NCBI GenBank assembly: GCA_016169945.1
Contig: JADLSH010000280.1
Span: 1 to 64,000 of the forward strand
Length of the DNA stretch: 64,000 bases
Direction of reading: 5' to 3'
Source: Trachythela sp. YZ-2020
Taxonomy: Eukaryota > Cnidaria > Anthozoa > Malacalcyonacea > Clavulariidae
The notes under the pieces are model-generated. The model was not told the DNA's origin, searched no databases, and saw only the letters and a list, made by a program, of their open reading frames with translations. A program made the translations under genes and the position numbers. Numbering within the stretch: the first letter of the stretch is position 1; every line of letters begins with the position of its first letter. Shown here piece by piece: positions 20,774 through 31,510 of this stretch.

Positions 20774-21529
20774 GGCTGTATCGTCAGTAAAGGATCAATG
20801 GGAAACACTGAAATTATATGGCGCTAGGGTCTCAAAAGTTGAGTGAATGAGAAATTTCCGCTCAAAAATCGGTTATTGCTGAGCGCGAGGCAAAATACTA
20901 CATAGGACAAAAACTACAAACACCATAGGCCTAATGTTAAAAATGAAATATTTTATTTTTCAAATATTTGTATAAATAACAAGCCTATCTTATAGTTCTC
21001 AACACGCTGAATCCAAATATGCAAGCAAAAGTGTTTTTGAATTTTCCTTCGCCCCCAAAAAGGGGATCCAAAATTCAAAATTTTATATTTTTTAAGGAAA
21101 ATCGCCAAAAATAATCATTAAAGATCCTAGGTGGTTGGAAATCGATGAAGGAACACTGGAGGCATTTAAAAAGAAATAAAAACATGGAAAAATAATTTTT
21201 TGGTTTTTATCTCAACTTTTGACCCCTTTTTGGGGAAGACGAAATTCTCAAAAACAAATTTTGTTCGCATATTTGGATTCAGCGTGTTGAGAACTATTAG
21301 ATAGGCTTGTTATTTATACAAATATTTGACAAATAAATGATTTCATTTTTAACATTGGGCCTATGGTGTTTCCGTTATTCGTTCCGGCTCGGAAAAACGG
21401 CTGGCGCTCAAAGATTACCGAATTGGGGACATTCTGGTGATGCTTATTTTACTTACTTAAGGACCCTTTGCCATGTTTGAATGTATTCTGAACAGGATCC
21501 GTTCCAAAAACCCTCTCGTCGATACAGCC
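20774..21529. mobile_element. TA-flanked palindromic element (about 756 bp)
   Basis: Ends GGCTGTATCG and CGATACAGCC are flanked by TA (20772-20773, 21530-21531). Inner arms match over about 150 bp around ACACCATAGGCCTAATGTT, CCTATCTTATAGTTCTCAAC and CGCTGAATCCAAATATGC. A single arm of the same family lies at about 43370-43710. Confidence 0.75.
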
Positions 21530-21599
21530 TAGGTTATTTCTTTGATTTTTGCAAGTTAAACTCAATGCCTGTCATACATAATACAAATAGTTTACTAGT

Positions 21600-22596
21600 T
21601 TACCAATAAACAAATTATTGTTTTAGTGGGCAGTGGGCACCATAGACATGGGCAAAATCCAGCATTTATATTTCATGTTCAATTATTAAATTATTTGGAA
21701 AATGAGCAGAAAGGGTAGGTGATGGTACGCAATCACAACTGAATGCCTATGGGCTGTCCAAAAAAAGTCCAATTTATTAACGCAATGTCCAACCAATGTC
21801 CAATTGGATGTCCAAAAAATTGGACTCTGATCGGCACCTCCAGTCCTTATGCAGCTATGAGTTGTTTGAACACATGGAGTCAACATTCGATCAGTTTGTT
21901 GATCGCATCACCTTATAAGGGCAATTTTGGTGATGTCACGATCAGTTTTTGGATTGCTGGCACATAGTTTGCCCAACTGAGGTAGGTAGCAGATTGTGTA
22001 ATTTTATGTGCCAGCAATCTGAAAACTGATCATGACATCACCAAAATGTTCATTATAATGTGATGCTATCAACAAGCTGATCAAGTTTTTTGGTATTAGT
22101 CTAGAATGGTCCACAAAAGAATTCAAATATATGGATAGGTACTTGTTTTGACCTTTTCAGATATGTGGATTCAAAATATTATACCTACTGCCATTTGCAT
22201 AGCAAATAGCTGGGAATGTGTGCAATATATGTAGATACCTACTTCAGGTGGGCAAACTAGGTGCCAGGGATCCGAAAACTGATTGATCTGAAAATGGTCC
22301 ATTTGGAGGGCCAATACAACTACAGGCAATGTGGGTATCTGGAGCAAGAAATACATTCGATCAATTTATAATGGTTAGAAAACGACAAGCTGTTTGTGTA
22401 TTGATACACATTTTCATGATCATGAAAATTGCGGTAGAAATGAATTACTTTATTTATCTTTCAATCAGATACCGCGGGCAAAAACATGGCTTGTTGGCAA
22501 AAACTTGTTGGCAGCACTAGTTCAAACATCCAATGAAGGTAGTACCATCAGTGGTGCTTACATGAATGGGCGCTATATAATCCTCTGGGTTGAAGC
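21600..22596. repeat. Fragments of the dispersed repeat family; TGTCCAA-rich DNA
   Basis: Near 21750-21835, and also at 20600-20670, TGTCCAA words recur. From about 21840 to 22600 there are several partial copies of the CATCAGTGGTGC family in alternating orientation. No gene is seen. Confidence 0.5.
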
Positions 22597-22775
22597 CAGG
22601 GGTGGAGTTTCCTATCTCTTTGGGGGGGCTCAAGCCCCCCCAATCGACCTCTGAGCCCCCCAATAATTTGTCAATTCTCCCATAGCACGGACCGAAAGTT
22701 CGCCTCCCACCCCCCCGCTCACCGGCCGAAACTGCCCCGGAGCCCCCCCAATAATTTTCACGAAACTCCACCCCG
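22597..22775. mobile_element. hAT-type MITE, perfect 8-bp target duplication
   Basis: Starts CAGGGGTGGAGTTTC and ends GAAACTCCACCCCG (one terminal base lost). GTTGAAGC flanks both sides (22589-22596 and 22776-22783). Non-coding. The same CAGGGGTGGA end type occurs at 53471 and 53688. Confidence 0.9.
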
Positions 22776-22791
22776 GTTGAAGCGCCCTTAA

Positions 22792-23345
22792 CCCGCGAGT
22801 GACTGGTCGATTTTCCCATCTACGACTGACTGGGGGGGGGGGTAAAAATGACCCCCAGCGATATATCAGGAACTAATAGACGGATTGACACGATTCAAAC
22901 GGCATTCGAAAGAACGTCGGAAGGCGATCTCAAAACACACCGGGTTGACCTATTTCGGTGACCTGTGACGTCACAGGGAGGTCAAGGTCAAATCGACCCA
23001 ATCAGGATTGCCGATGCTATCTCAGGAACGAATGGCCGCATCTGAAAAATTCCAACGACATTCGATTACCCTCATCTGACATCCCAAAACAGCGCCATTG
23101 GCATTTTTGGTGAATTTTCAAACCTTTCCCGTTTTTCGGTCAAAAATCGCAAAACATTACCTCAGTTTGACCTCAATAACTTTTGACCATAGATGACCTG
23201 GGACTTGATTTTGTCAGGAAATGCGTAAAATTGATCACCCGAGAGGTACTGAAAGCCGCTAGTCCCTATCTCAATTCGTTTTGATTTTATTCAAGATAAT
23301 GTAGGCGTGGGGTCAAAAATCCCCCCCCCCCCAGTCACTCGCGGG
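22792..23345. mobile_element. piggyBac-type MITE with TGACGTCA-rich core
   Basis: The ends CCCGCGAGTGACTGG and CCAGTCACTCGCGGG are perfect mirrors. TTAA precedes the left end (22788-22791) and TTCA follows the right (23346-23349), consistent with a TTAA target duplication with one mutation. The core shares CGGATTGACACGATTCAAAC and GTGACCTGTGACGTCACAGG with the inverted repeat at 9.4-11.3 kb. Confidence 0.75.
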
Positions 23346-23520
23346 TTCAACCGCAATAACAACGGTGCCTACATGAACTAGCATCTACAATTATTGCATT
23401 TGAACTACTATTCTTCATCGCGCCACATTAATTTACTATTTGTTGGGCTGTTTACAAAACATGTGATACATTAGCTCGAGTGCTATCAATTTGGGAGAAA
23501 AATTTGCCATTATGAGGGGC

Positions 23521-25505
23521 TCTTGCTGCCTTTTTGAAAATAGGAACTGCATTTGCTATTTTCCAGTCTGCTGGAATTCACGGGCGTAGCTATGATTTGC
23601 TCCAGGAGGGGGCGAAATATTTTGGGGCCCCATCTACCAAAAAAAATTCAGAAAACTCGCCGGATTTGGCACTTTATTTTGAGGGACCCCCTTATCAATT
23701 TCTTAATATATCTATTTTTCGATTCCAAATTTCCCTCAACCTGGGCCCCCTGAGTTCGCAACAAATACAAATGAATCTACGAGGACATACAGTATGTCCC
23801 AAAAGTAATTTAACACATTTAGAGTGCAATGATGCACCAATATGTGGTTTCTGCTCAATAAATTGTATATCATTTTCGCAGGTCTAGGGCCCTCAGTTTT
23901 GCGGGGGCCCCAGACTGATCGGGGCCCCAGGCTCTGCAGGGGGCCCAACCTCTGTGGGACCCCCGCAGGGGACCCAGGCTCTTCGGAGTACCCCAGGCTA
24001 TGCAGGCCCCAGGCTATTCGAGGGCCCTGAGCTCTGTGGGGGCCACAGGTTCTGCGAGGCCCAAACCTCTGGAGATCCCAGGTTTTGTGGGACCCCCTCG
24101 GGGACTCAGGTTCTTCGGTGACCCCCAGGCTCTGCGGGGCCCCTATCTCTGCAGGTCCCCAGGATTTTCGGTGTCCCCCAGGCTCTTCGGGAGCCCAGGC
24201 TATTCGAGGGCCCTCAGCTCTTTCGGACTCCAGGCTATTCGGGGCCCCCGAGCTGTATGGGCTGTATGAGCTGTATCACCCCATTTTTACTCAATCCTCA
24301 CCTAAAATGGATAACCGTTAAAATCTTACTTTTTTAACATAACCTAACCTGACCTAACCTGACCAAATCAATGTTGAAAGAGTGAGTTTCTAACCTATCC
24401 ACATTTGGGGAGAATTGAGTAAAAATGGTGAGCCATTGAAATTATCCCCAATAACAATATCACTATCAATCAAGCTGACCTCACTCAACCTATCATCTGT
24501 CACCGAACAATGATCTACAGACGGCAAACTACTTCGATCCTCCACTGTAAACACTGATTTAAACTGCCTGCTCAGCTCCTCCATCATTTGACCATTCTCA
24601 CTCAATAGTCCCATTTGACTCCGGTGGGCCAACTGCACTGGTAACCTTACTGAGCCTAAAAAAACGGAATAACTTTTTACTGTCTCCATTACAATTTCTA
24701 GCCAAGTCTAATTCTTTTGATTTCTTTGCTGCTCTTCTTTTTTTACCATGTCTAGCTTTTTGATACCTCCCTAGATTGATATTAGTTGCAGCGTGCTGAG
24801 ACAAAAATTGAACGTTTCTTTCTTAGCCCTGATTGCTCATATCGAATCTGGTATGAGCCATACTGGTTTTCCTGCCTCTCTCCGCCGCCGTTGTTTTTGG
24901 GGCACATCTCATCTGAAATTCGCCCAAATATGCCTTAAATTTTCCCACATTTCACTGCAATGTAAATTTGACAATTATTCCTCCCGTCTGATGCTATTTA
25001 TAGCTAACTGAATGCTGTAGAAGTCTGCTCTGTTAAAGTTTGGGACTTTTGCGTGATTTTCCTTAATCCTACCTGCTATTTGTAGGTACTTTAAATCTCA
25101 CTATGTTATGGTCACTTTCCCAAAGTTTCACCTACAGTCAAATCCTGAACCAAATCACTGACATCTGAAAAAACAAGATCCAAAAGTGAGCCCTGCCTTG
25201 TTGGCCCATCCACAAATTGGTGCAAGAAAAGGTCCTGCTCAATTCATCCTCAGAACATTTTACATGCTGGAGTACCTACCAATGCCAAAAATTTCATATC
25301 CCTTCAGGTTAAAATCTCCAAGAATAAGGCATTGATGCTGGAAGTGTCTGCCAATTGTCCCACAAATTACCTTGTCTAGTTCAAATTGTCCATCTGGGGC
25401 GAAGTTTCCTGGCCGGTAAAATGCACCTATCCTGAGTGTGTTGTTACTGCCTTTACCTACATCAATATCCAGCCAAATTGGTTCTCCGCTGATTTTTTTG
25501 CCACA
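23521..25505 (-). pseudogene. CR1 LINE ORF2 fragment (endonuclease to RT), interrupted
   Basis: On the minus strand, 24455-25505 matches the endonuclease/linker region of the CR1 ORF2 at 33.8-37.0 kb, with readable pieces EELSRQFKSVFTVED, DDRLSEV, KELDLARNCNG and KLFRFFRLSKVTSAVGP. A further 58 bp (23523-23581) matches the RT region encoding VPIFKKG. About 140 bp of consensus is missing between the two parts and replaced by unrelated DNA (23582-24454). Frameshifts and stops make it non-functional. Confidence 0.85.
23582..24454. other. Insertion in the CR1 fragment with GGCCCCAGGCTC-type degenerate repeat
   Basis: It starts CGGGCGTAGCTATGATTTG, similar to the CAGGGGCGTAGCCAGG hAT-type ends, and includes a tandem-like block (about 23886-24270) of GGGGCCCCAGGCTCTGCRGG variants of about 20-25 bp. 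CCTAACCTGACCTAACC lies near 24340. Open frames in it are repeat artefacts. Confidence 0.5.
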
Positions 25506-25850
25506 TATGGTATCATCCTAGCTGCTGATGCTGATGGCTGATCAGGGAGCTGATCAAGCACATGACATTCAGCCGAGTTTTTACTCGTGGTATCTGAGCG
25601 AATAAAAAAGTCGTGCATTTCTGGCACGATTTCCATGATACGTGAACAACTCGATTCGTTACATTGTCTAAGGGTGGTGGACGGTGATACTCGCTGCCTC
25701 ATCGAATTTCCTCACTTCTCATTTCGTTACACACAGAATTCTTCCTTTGGAGCCCAAACTACGTGTTTTCGCCAAAATGTATGCGTATTTGTCATATCTT
25801 CACAAGGTGCAACAGTCCCTTTAACATCTGCTTCCTGTGTTTTTCGGCAG

Positions 25851-26073
25851 ATGACGATCGGGCCCAACACGGCTATTCCGACGGCTGTGTATAGGCGGAT
25901 CCACTGGGCGGAGGACAAGAAGGCGGTCCGCGACCTACTGGTGGCAGTATTCACCACGGCTGTACTGAAGGTGTCCTCCATGACCGGGCGGCCAAGCAAC
26001 GGCAACAAGTATCGGCCCTCGGGGCAGGAGGCCAGGCCAGCCCTGGATCGGGACAAGCTGGGGGATGTTTTAG
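25851..26073 (+). CDS. BEN-domain protein, exon encoding most of the BEN domain
   Basis: The BEN domain is a DNA- and protein-binding fold found in chromatin factors and insulator proteins, acting in the nucleus. A good 3' splice site (pyrimidine tract then TTTTCGGCAG) precedes 25851, and TTTTAG/GTTAGT gives a 5' splice site after 26073. The 74 codons read IGPNTAIPTAVYRRI, then KKAVRDLLVAVF, SSMTGRPSN and RPALDRDKL, the characteristic order of conserved BEN segments. The exon ends in phase 1 (one G left over), and the exon at 27227 completes that codon as GAT to continue DFLENKTK. The ATG at the exon start may be an internal methionine; I cannot see upstream exons. Codons are GC-rich, unlike the AT-rich surroundings. 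A cellular BEN gene is the best call; a transposon-borne BEN domain is possible. Confidence 0.75.
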
Positions 26074-26236
26074 GTTAGTTTGTGCTCCACTGTATTGGCA
26101 AATTATGCTCAGATAACACAATGTAACAAAAACTAATCTTTGTCCATGGGGAATAATCCCTATTTCCTGTGCTTATGTCTCAAAACTATGCAAAAGAGCT
26201 ATAGTTGACCGAAAACTTGACCAGGATATATATATA

Positions 26237-26364
26237 TATATATGTTACAGGACGTTTAAGAAATCCGGACGTTTGCAAACGTCCTGGTCAGTCAGGACGT
26301 ATGTAAACGTCCTAGGACGTTTGCAAACGTCCGGATTTCTTAAACGTCCTGTAACATATATATA
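26237..26364. mobile_element. Near-perfect palindromic MITE in the BEN intron
   Basis: Arms of about 49 bp (26237-26285 and 26314-26364) contain GTTACAGGACGTTTAAG, AATCCGGACGTTTGCAAACG and are flanked by TA repeats. The spacer repeats GGACGTATGTAAACGTCC, another palindrome. Very little divergence between the arms suggests a recent or gene-converted insertion. Confidence 0.85.
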
Positions 26365-27226
26365 ACGAATAATTATTGCCAGTGAGCTGCTGGGAATGCC
26401 TCTGCCTAATATATATGGAACCCGTATGGCGATTTGGATGGTTAAAACTGAACCCGATTGACCTCATCCGTGCTCAATTTTTGGATTGTCTTTGGAGAGA
26501 GCATATGCTCGGAATAGTGTTAAAATATTTCCTACCGAAATTATAATAGACATGTTACTTATACCAGCCGCTTCTTTTGTCACTGAATAAATGTTAAGAA
26601 GACAGTGGGAAGGTATCGCCAGTTCTTTCATCTCAGTCCAACAGTCCGCCACGGGTTCAAGTCAGGCGAGGGTCAATACTTTTTTCGTTCGACTCGCATG
26701 TTGTGTGGCCATATTCTGGGCGCCAAGAACGTGTTGGACCTGAACATTTGTCACAATAGCCATTCCACAATATTTCCGCGCAGTTAATTTTTGACGTATT
26801 TGCAGAGTTATTTTCCAAATTTGTTCAATTTGCTCGAGGTGGCTTGGAACGACAGCCGACCTAGCCTAAGCTCTCGGTGTGTCAAAAGAGTAAAAGTTTC
26901 GAATAGCGCAGGCAGGACTTAAAAAGCAGACGGTATGAGGTCAATTGGTCTAAAATACTTCTCAGATTTTTTTTCGGATATTTTTAGTGGGCATTTTCGC
27001 CTAAATCCTAAATTTGCACATCCACAAATTTATGATGTGGCCGATGTCGAAGGAAGCTCGACAGTTTACTTTTTAATTGGAATTTTACAGTTACCTAAAG
27101 GAAGGCCGCCATACCTGTTCGAGGGTAAACATCGGGTCCCCGGCGCAGAAATTGCCACGACTGGCAGGCAGTTTATCCTGTATCCTTGTCACAGTTTTTA
27201 ATCATATACTATCCTTTGCTTTTCAG

Positions 27227-27442
27227 ATTTCCTGGAGAACAAAACCAAGATGGTTGGTTGGTTATTGGGGCTTAACGACTCATCAGCTCCATTGTTGTGC
27301 TATTCAGAGTCGGAAGGCTGAAGCCAACATAGTGGGGATCGGATAACAAACCAAGATGAAGCGGGCTGAGATCAAGCGCACGATCTCGGCGAAAATGAAC
27401 GACCCGGTGGCTAGGCGCATGATGAGTGTGAACGAGTGTTAA
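27227..27442 (+). pseudogene. BEN-domain gene, last exon, interrupted by a 92-bp insertion
   Basis: TTTTCAG ends at 27226. In phase with the previous exon it reads DFLENKTKM. The coding sequence then stops matching, and it resumes at 27359 as KRAEIKRTISAKMND, PVARRMMSVNEC and a TAA at 27440-27442, which is the expected C-terminal end of a BEN domain. The interruption (27253-27344) is bracketed by AACAAAACCAAGATG and AACAAACCAAGATG, a target duplication of 14-15 bp typical of SINE insertion. Reading into the insert gives a TGA after about 21 codons, losing the end of the domain. Unless the insert is spliced around, this allele is broken. No AATAAA is seen close downstream. Confidence 0.7.
27253..27344 (+). 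mobile_element. Short SINE-like insertion in the BEN exon
   Basis: The 92 bp start GTTGGTTGGTTATTGGGGCT and end AACATAGTGGGGATCGGAT. The ATTGGGGCTT word links it to segments at 6246 and 57725, and ATAGTGGGGATCGG occurs mirrored at 46263-46284 after a tRNA-like head. It is flanked by a 14-15-bp target duplication. Confidence 0.7.
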
Positions 27443-27754
27443 CGAGCTATAACGAGCTGAGTGCTGATGACGTGCCGAGCGGAACGGTGACCCTGGCAGT
27501 GGGAGGGCAAGGGAGGATTCCTTTGCCGCATTGATGTTAAATACATATTGGTAGTTTCGTTTGTTTTTTTCAAATTACGCGCCTTTCATAGTTTAACGAA
27601 CCCGTTACCGTCTACAGGTTATTGTAAGACTGCTAGACTAGGTACTTTTAGATTTAGCACACGTACAATGCTTATCATCAAAATAGTTTTTAAAATGTCT
27701 GCACACACCTTTGCAAAATTACGTGCAATGTCTCTGCGAGATTCTGTGCAGGAT

Positions 27755-28825
27755 TCCGTACAAGGTCCATGCAGGATTTTATGCAGGGTCCCCGCAGGAT
27801 TATATGCAGGTCCCTGCATGATTATATGCAGGGTCCCTGCACGATTATATGCAGGGTCCCTGCACGATTATATGCAGGGTCCCTGCAGGATTATATGCAG
27901 GGTCCCTGCAGGATTCTATGCAGGGTCCCCGCAGGATTCTATGCAGGGTCCCTGCAGGATTATATGCAGGGTCCCTGCAGGATTATATGCAGGGTCCCTG
28001 CAGGATTATATGCAGGGTCCCTGTAGGATTATATGCAGGGTCCCTGCAGAAGTATATGCAAGGTTCCTGTATGATTCTATGCAGGGTCCCTGCAGGATTA
28101 TATGCAGGGGCCCTGCAAGATCCTATGCAGGGTCCCTGCAGGATTCTATAGTGTCCCTGCAGGATTTTAAGCAGGATCCATGCAGGGTCTGCGGGATTCT
28201 ATGCAGGGGCCCTGCAGGATTATATGCAGGGTCCTGTGCAGGCTCTACCACTACCCTGCAGGATTATATGCAGGGTCCCTGCAGAAGTATATGCAAGGTT
28301 CCTGTATGATTCTATGCAGGGTCCCTGCAGGATTATATGCAGGGTCCCTACATGATTGTATGCAGGGGCCCTGCAAGATCCTATGCAGGGTCCCTGCAGG
28401 ATTCTATACAGTGTCCCTGCAAGATTTTAAGCAGGATCCATGCAGGGTCTCTGCGGGATTCTATGCAGGGTCCCTGCATGATTATATGCAGGGTCCCTGC
28501 AGGATTACATGCAGGGGCCCTGCAGGATTATATGCAGGGTCCTGTGCAGGCTCTAGCACTACCCTGCAGGCTTATATGCAGGGGCCCTGCAGGACTATGC
28601 AGTGTCCCTGCAGGACTGTGCAGGGTCCCAAAGAGATTCCGTGCAATATTATGTGCATGCTCCCTGCAGGACTATGTGCATGCTCCCTGCAGGACTATGT
28701 GCATGGTCTCTGCAGGAGAATGTGCATGGTCTCTGCAGGATAATGTGCAGTGCCCCTGCAGAAACGTTTGTAGGGTTCCTGCAGGATTTCGTGCAGGATT
28801 CCTGCATAACCCTGGTAACAATTCC
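27755..28825 (+). repeat. 23-bp PstI-type satellite, main array
   Basis: The unit is ATTATATGCAGGGTCCCTGC plus AGG, with about 45 copies. A larger block containing CTGTGCAGGCTCTA-type and AAGTATATGCAAGGTTCCTG units is repeated (about 28030-28250 and 28265-28560), showing a higher-order repeat of about 240-310 bp. Because 23 is not divisible by three, three units form a 69-bp, 23-residue repeat in all forward frames. I do not regard these as genes. Confidence 0.95.
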
Positions 28826-28861
28826 TCACAATCCTAGTGAATATATAGTCACAATCCTAGT

Positions 28862-29035
28862 GAATATCAGTTGTCACTGGTTCAGTTGTCACTGGTTCAG
28901 TTGTCACTGGTTCAGTTGTCACTGGTTCAGTTGTCACTGGTTCAGTTGTCCTGGTTCAGTTGTCACTGGTTCAGTTGTCACTGGTTCAGTTTTACTGGTT
29001 CAGTTGTCTCTGGTTCAGTTGTCTCTGGTTCAGTT
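28862..29035 (+). repeat. 15-bp minisatellite
   Basis: About 12 units of AGTTGTCACTGGTTC, with later variants AGTTGTCTCTGGTTC and two shortened units. Confidence 0.95.
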
Positions 29036-29117
29036 GACATGGAACCCTTTGAACTACCCTGGAAATATCTTCTTCTTCTTCTCTTTTTCTATAATAAAGG
29101 AACAGCCTGATTTTATG

Positions 29118-30304
29118 TTCGCGATAACCGGCCAGCACAGACGTCATACGAAAAAACTAAAAACATATTCGGAATCAGCGCGTCACGGAGAGTGTCGTAG
29201 GCTGCCCCTTTGGGGGGGGGGGGGGATTTTCCCGTCCGGGCGCCACACGGCCCGCTACGTGAGGGTAGCCCCGCAGGGTAGGTTAGGTTAGGTATATGTT
29301 AGGTATATTATATATATATATATATTTTAACATAACCATACCTAACCTAACCCTGCGGGGCTGGGGTCAGTACCAGGAGATCTAAGCCCAGGAGATCTAT
29401 GCCCAGAAGAACTAAGCCCAGGAGATCTAATACCCAGAAGAACTAAGCCCAGAAGAACTATGCCCAGGAGAACTAAGCCCAGGAGACCTATGCCCAGGAG
29501 ATCTAAAGCGGGCCCACGAGAACTATGCCCAGGAGATCTATGCCCAAGAGAACTAAAGTGGGTCCAGGAGAACTATGCCCATTAGAACTAAGCCCAGGAG
29601 AACTAAGGGGGTCCAGGAGATCTATGCCCAAGAGAACTAAAGTGGGTCCAGGAGAACTATGCCCATTAGAACTAAGCCCAGGAGAACTAAGGGGGTCCAG
29701 GAGACCTATGCCCAGAAGAACTAAGGGGGGTCCAGGAGATCTATGACCAGAAGAACTAAAGGGAGCCCAGGAGACCTAAAGCTGGCCATCCAGACCTAAT
29801 CCAGACCGGGAGACAAGGGCATCCAGAAGAACTATGGCATAACCTAACCTAACCTAACCTAACCTAACCTAACCAAACCTAACCTAACCTTATGTAACCT
29901 ACGATACAGGAGCTTGGGCTTAGTTCTCCTGGGTTTAGTTCTTCTGGGCATAGTTCTCATGGGCCCGCTTTAGTTCTCCTGGGCGTAGGTCTCCTGGGCT
30001 TAGTTCTCCTGGGCATAGATCTCCTGGGCTTAGTTCTCCTGGACATAGGTCTCCTGGGCTTAGTTCTCCTGGGCATAGATCTCCTGGGCTTAGTTCTCCT
30101 GGGCCCGCTTTAGATCTCCTGGGTATAGATCTCCTGGGCTTAGTTCTCCTGGGCATAGATCTCCTGGGCTTAGATCTCCTGGGCTGAACCCGCGGGGCGG
30201 GCTACCCTCACGTAGCGGGCCGTAGGGCGCCCTAAATACCCTGCGGGGCTACCCTCACGTATTGGGCCGTGTGACGCCCGGACAACGTCGGGTACCTCCG
30301 CTAG
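29118..30304 (+). mobile_element. Helitron-like element with expanded palindromic core
   Basis: From TTCGCGATAACCGGCC to the right end it is collinear with 55552-55963, except for an extra internal region. The right end has a CCCGG...CGGG hairpin about 8-10 nt before CTAG followed by T (30301-30305), matching Helitron 3' ends. Both copies have mirror arms GCCCGCTACGTGAGGGTAGC and a TTAGG/CCTAA hairpin. Here the hairpin at 29259-29360 is followed by the inverted AGGAGATCT array (29373-30184). No Rep/helicase is encoded. Confidence 0.7.
29373..30184. repeat. Mirror-image 15-bp minisatellite around a TTAGG centre
   Basis: From 29373 to about 29790 units read CCAGGAGATCTATGC or CCAGGAGAACTAAGC. 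From about 29918 to 30184 they read as the mirror GCTTAGTTCTCCTGG. Between them (about 29829-29893) are about ten CCTAA pentamers. It therefore forms a palindrome of about 0.8 kb with telomere-like DNA at the apex. Confidence 0.9.
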
Positions 30305-30380
30305 TCGAGAATATAACTAAAACAACATAACCAAACCTAGCCTAACCTACACCTTAATTAGGTATGGGGGGCAGGGGGAG

Positions 30381-30447
30381 GCGCCCGCGGTCAAAGTGGA
30401 CCCGCACCTACGAGCGCTCTGCCAACTGAGCTAACTCGGTCACGGCA
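30381..30447 (-). repeat. tRNA-like SINE head
   Basis: On the minus strand it reads GAGTTAGCTCAGTTGGCAGA then GCGCTCGTAGG, an A-box (RNA polymerase III) region. The anticodon arm does not pair and no proper T arm follows, so it is a tRNA-derived repeat rather than a tRNA gene. Confidence 0.55.
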
Positions 30448-30512
30448 GTCGGCGACCAACTGCCGGATATAACCACCACCTGTCATACATACAGAACATA
30501 ACTTACACGTCA

Positions 30513-30707
30513 ATGAAGGCTAAGGCCAAGACGATCCGCGTTGTGAACTACGAGTATTGCGCAGAGGGCGGGGTGGCTCTCATACAAAAGTTCAACACGG
30601 CCCTAACAAAGGACGAGCAGCAGAAGCAATACCTACTGCGTCTCGTCGCAAGCCACCGCAAGCAGTTTCCAGTCCCAATCAAGGTTCTGAAAGCAGCTCG
30701 GAAGTAG
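30513..30707 (+). CDS. Putative 64-residue protein, function unknown
   Basis: An ATG at 30513 opens a frame rich in Lys, Arg, Ala and Gln (MKAKAKTIRVV, then LTKDEQQKQYLLRLV and FPVPIKVLKAARK) that stops at 30705-30707. Its charge and lack of simple repeats make it more gene-like than other short frames here. AATAAA lies at 30847-30852, 140 bp downstream, in the right place for a poly(A) signal. I recognise no domain. It could be the last exon of a longer gene whose upstream exons lie in or beyond the Helitron-like element, or chance. Confidence 0.3.
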   Translation: MKAKAKTIRVVNYEYCAEGGVALIQKFNTALTKDEQQKQYLLRLVASHRKQFPVPIKVLKAARK

Positions 30708-31284
30708 GCGAGACAAGCAGGGATATAGAAAAGCAAGAACGCTAGACACAAAACGCGATAACGATGCCATACGAGACTGAGTGTACGAATGTGTATTGGG
30801 TAATTGTGCTTTGTGCCTTGAATAATTTCTATTGCACTTTATATCCAATAAAGGTTTGTATTTTTGCTGTTTTTCTACGATTAAGGTACGAGTAGTAGGT
30901 ATTGGCGCCAATGTATATCCCAACAAGTTAGGATAGACATTGGAGATGCAAAACTGCAAATGTGCGAAACTTGTGACCAGTACGAGACCTAGCCCAAGCG
31001 ATCGCTAACATAGCCCAAGCTTACCTTGCCTCAACTGGTAAATAGGTCACATTGCATCGAGCGTTCAGCGATACATAAAGGGCGTCGCGTTGACGAGTAG
31101 GGTAGTACACTGCACAGCTATGGGCACAAAACGTTCATTTTGGAGCCACCTCTAAAAATTATTCAAATTGTCTAATTTTTGGCATGGGAACTCACCATGA
31201 GGTATGTAACAGGGGCAGCCTTTAGGAGCAAGACATTTCAAACTTTTTGCAGTTTGGACCTCTCCTACCCAGCCTATGCTTATG

Positions 31285-31510
31285 CACCACTGAGATCCGG
31301 GGTGTCGCTGCACGTGCGCACGTGCACACCCCTGTTCTATATCTCAGAAACTACTGGCCCTATTGAGTTGAAATTTGGTAAGGTATATGAGTGGGTACAG
31401 ACAACATACCAACATGGATCAAACCTGGGGTGTCGCTGCGCGTGCGCACGTGCACACCCCTATTCTGTATCTCGGAAACTACTGGCCCGATTGAGTTGAA
31501 ATTTGGTCTT
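31285..31510 (+). repeat. Two direct copies of a GTGCGCACGTGCACACCCC-type repeat
   Basis: The block GGGGTGTCGCTGCRCGTGCG with CACGTGCACACCCC and then CTCRGAAACTACTGGCCC, GAGTTGAAATTTGG occurs at about 31299-31378 and 31430-31507. GTGCGCACGTGCAC is itself nearly palindromic. No coding meaning is seen. Confidence 0.75.

Noticed and set aside
27548..28837. 253-, 187- and 166-codon Cys-rich open frames
   Set aside because: All are translations of the 23-bp satellite in different frames; Cys residues come from the TGCAGG/TGCA words.
28602..29291. 229-codon open frame with WFSCHWFSC-like repeats
   Set aside because: It reads through the satellite end and the 15-bp minisatellite.
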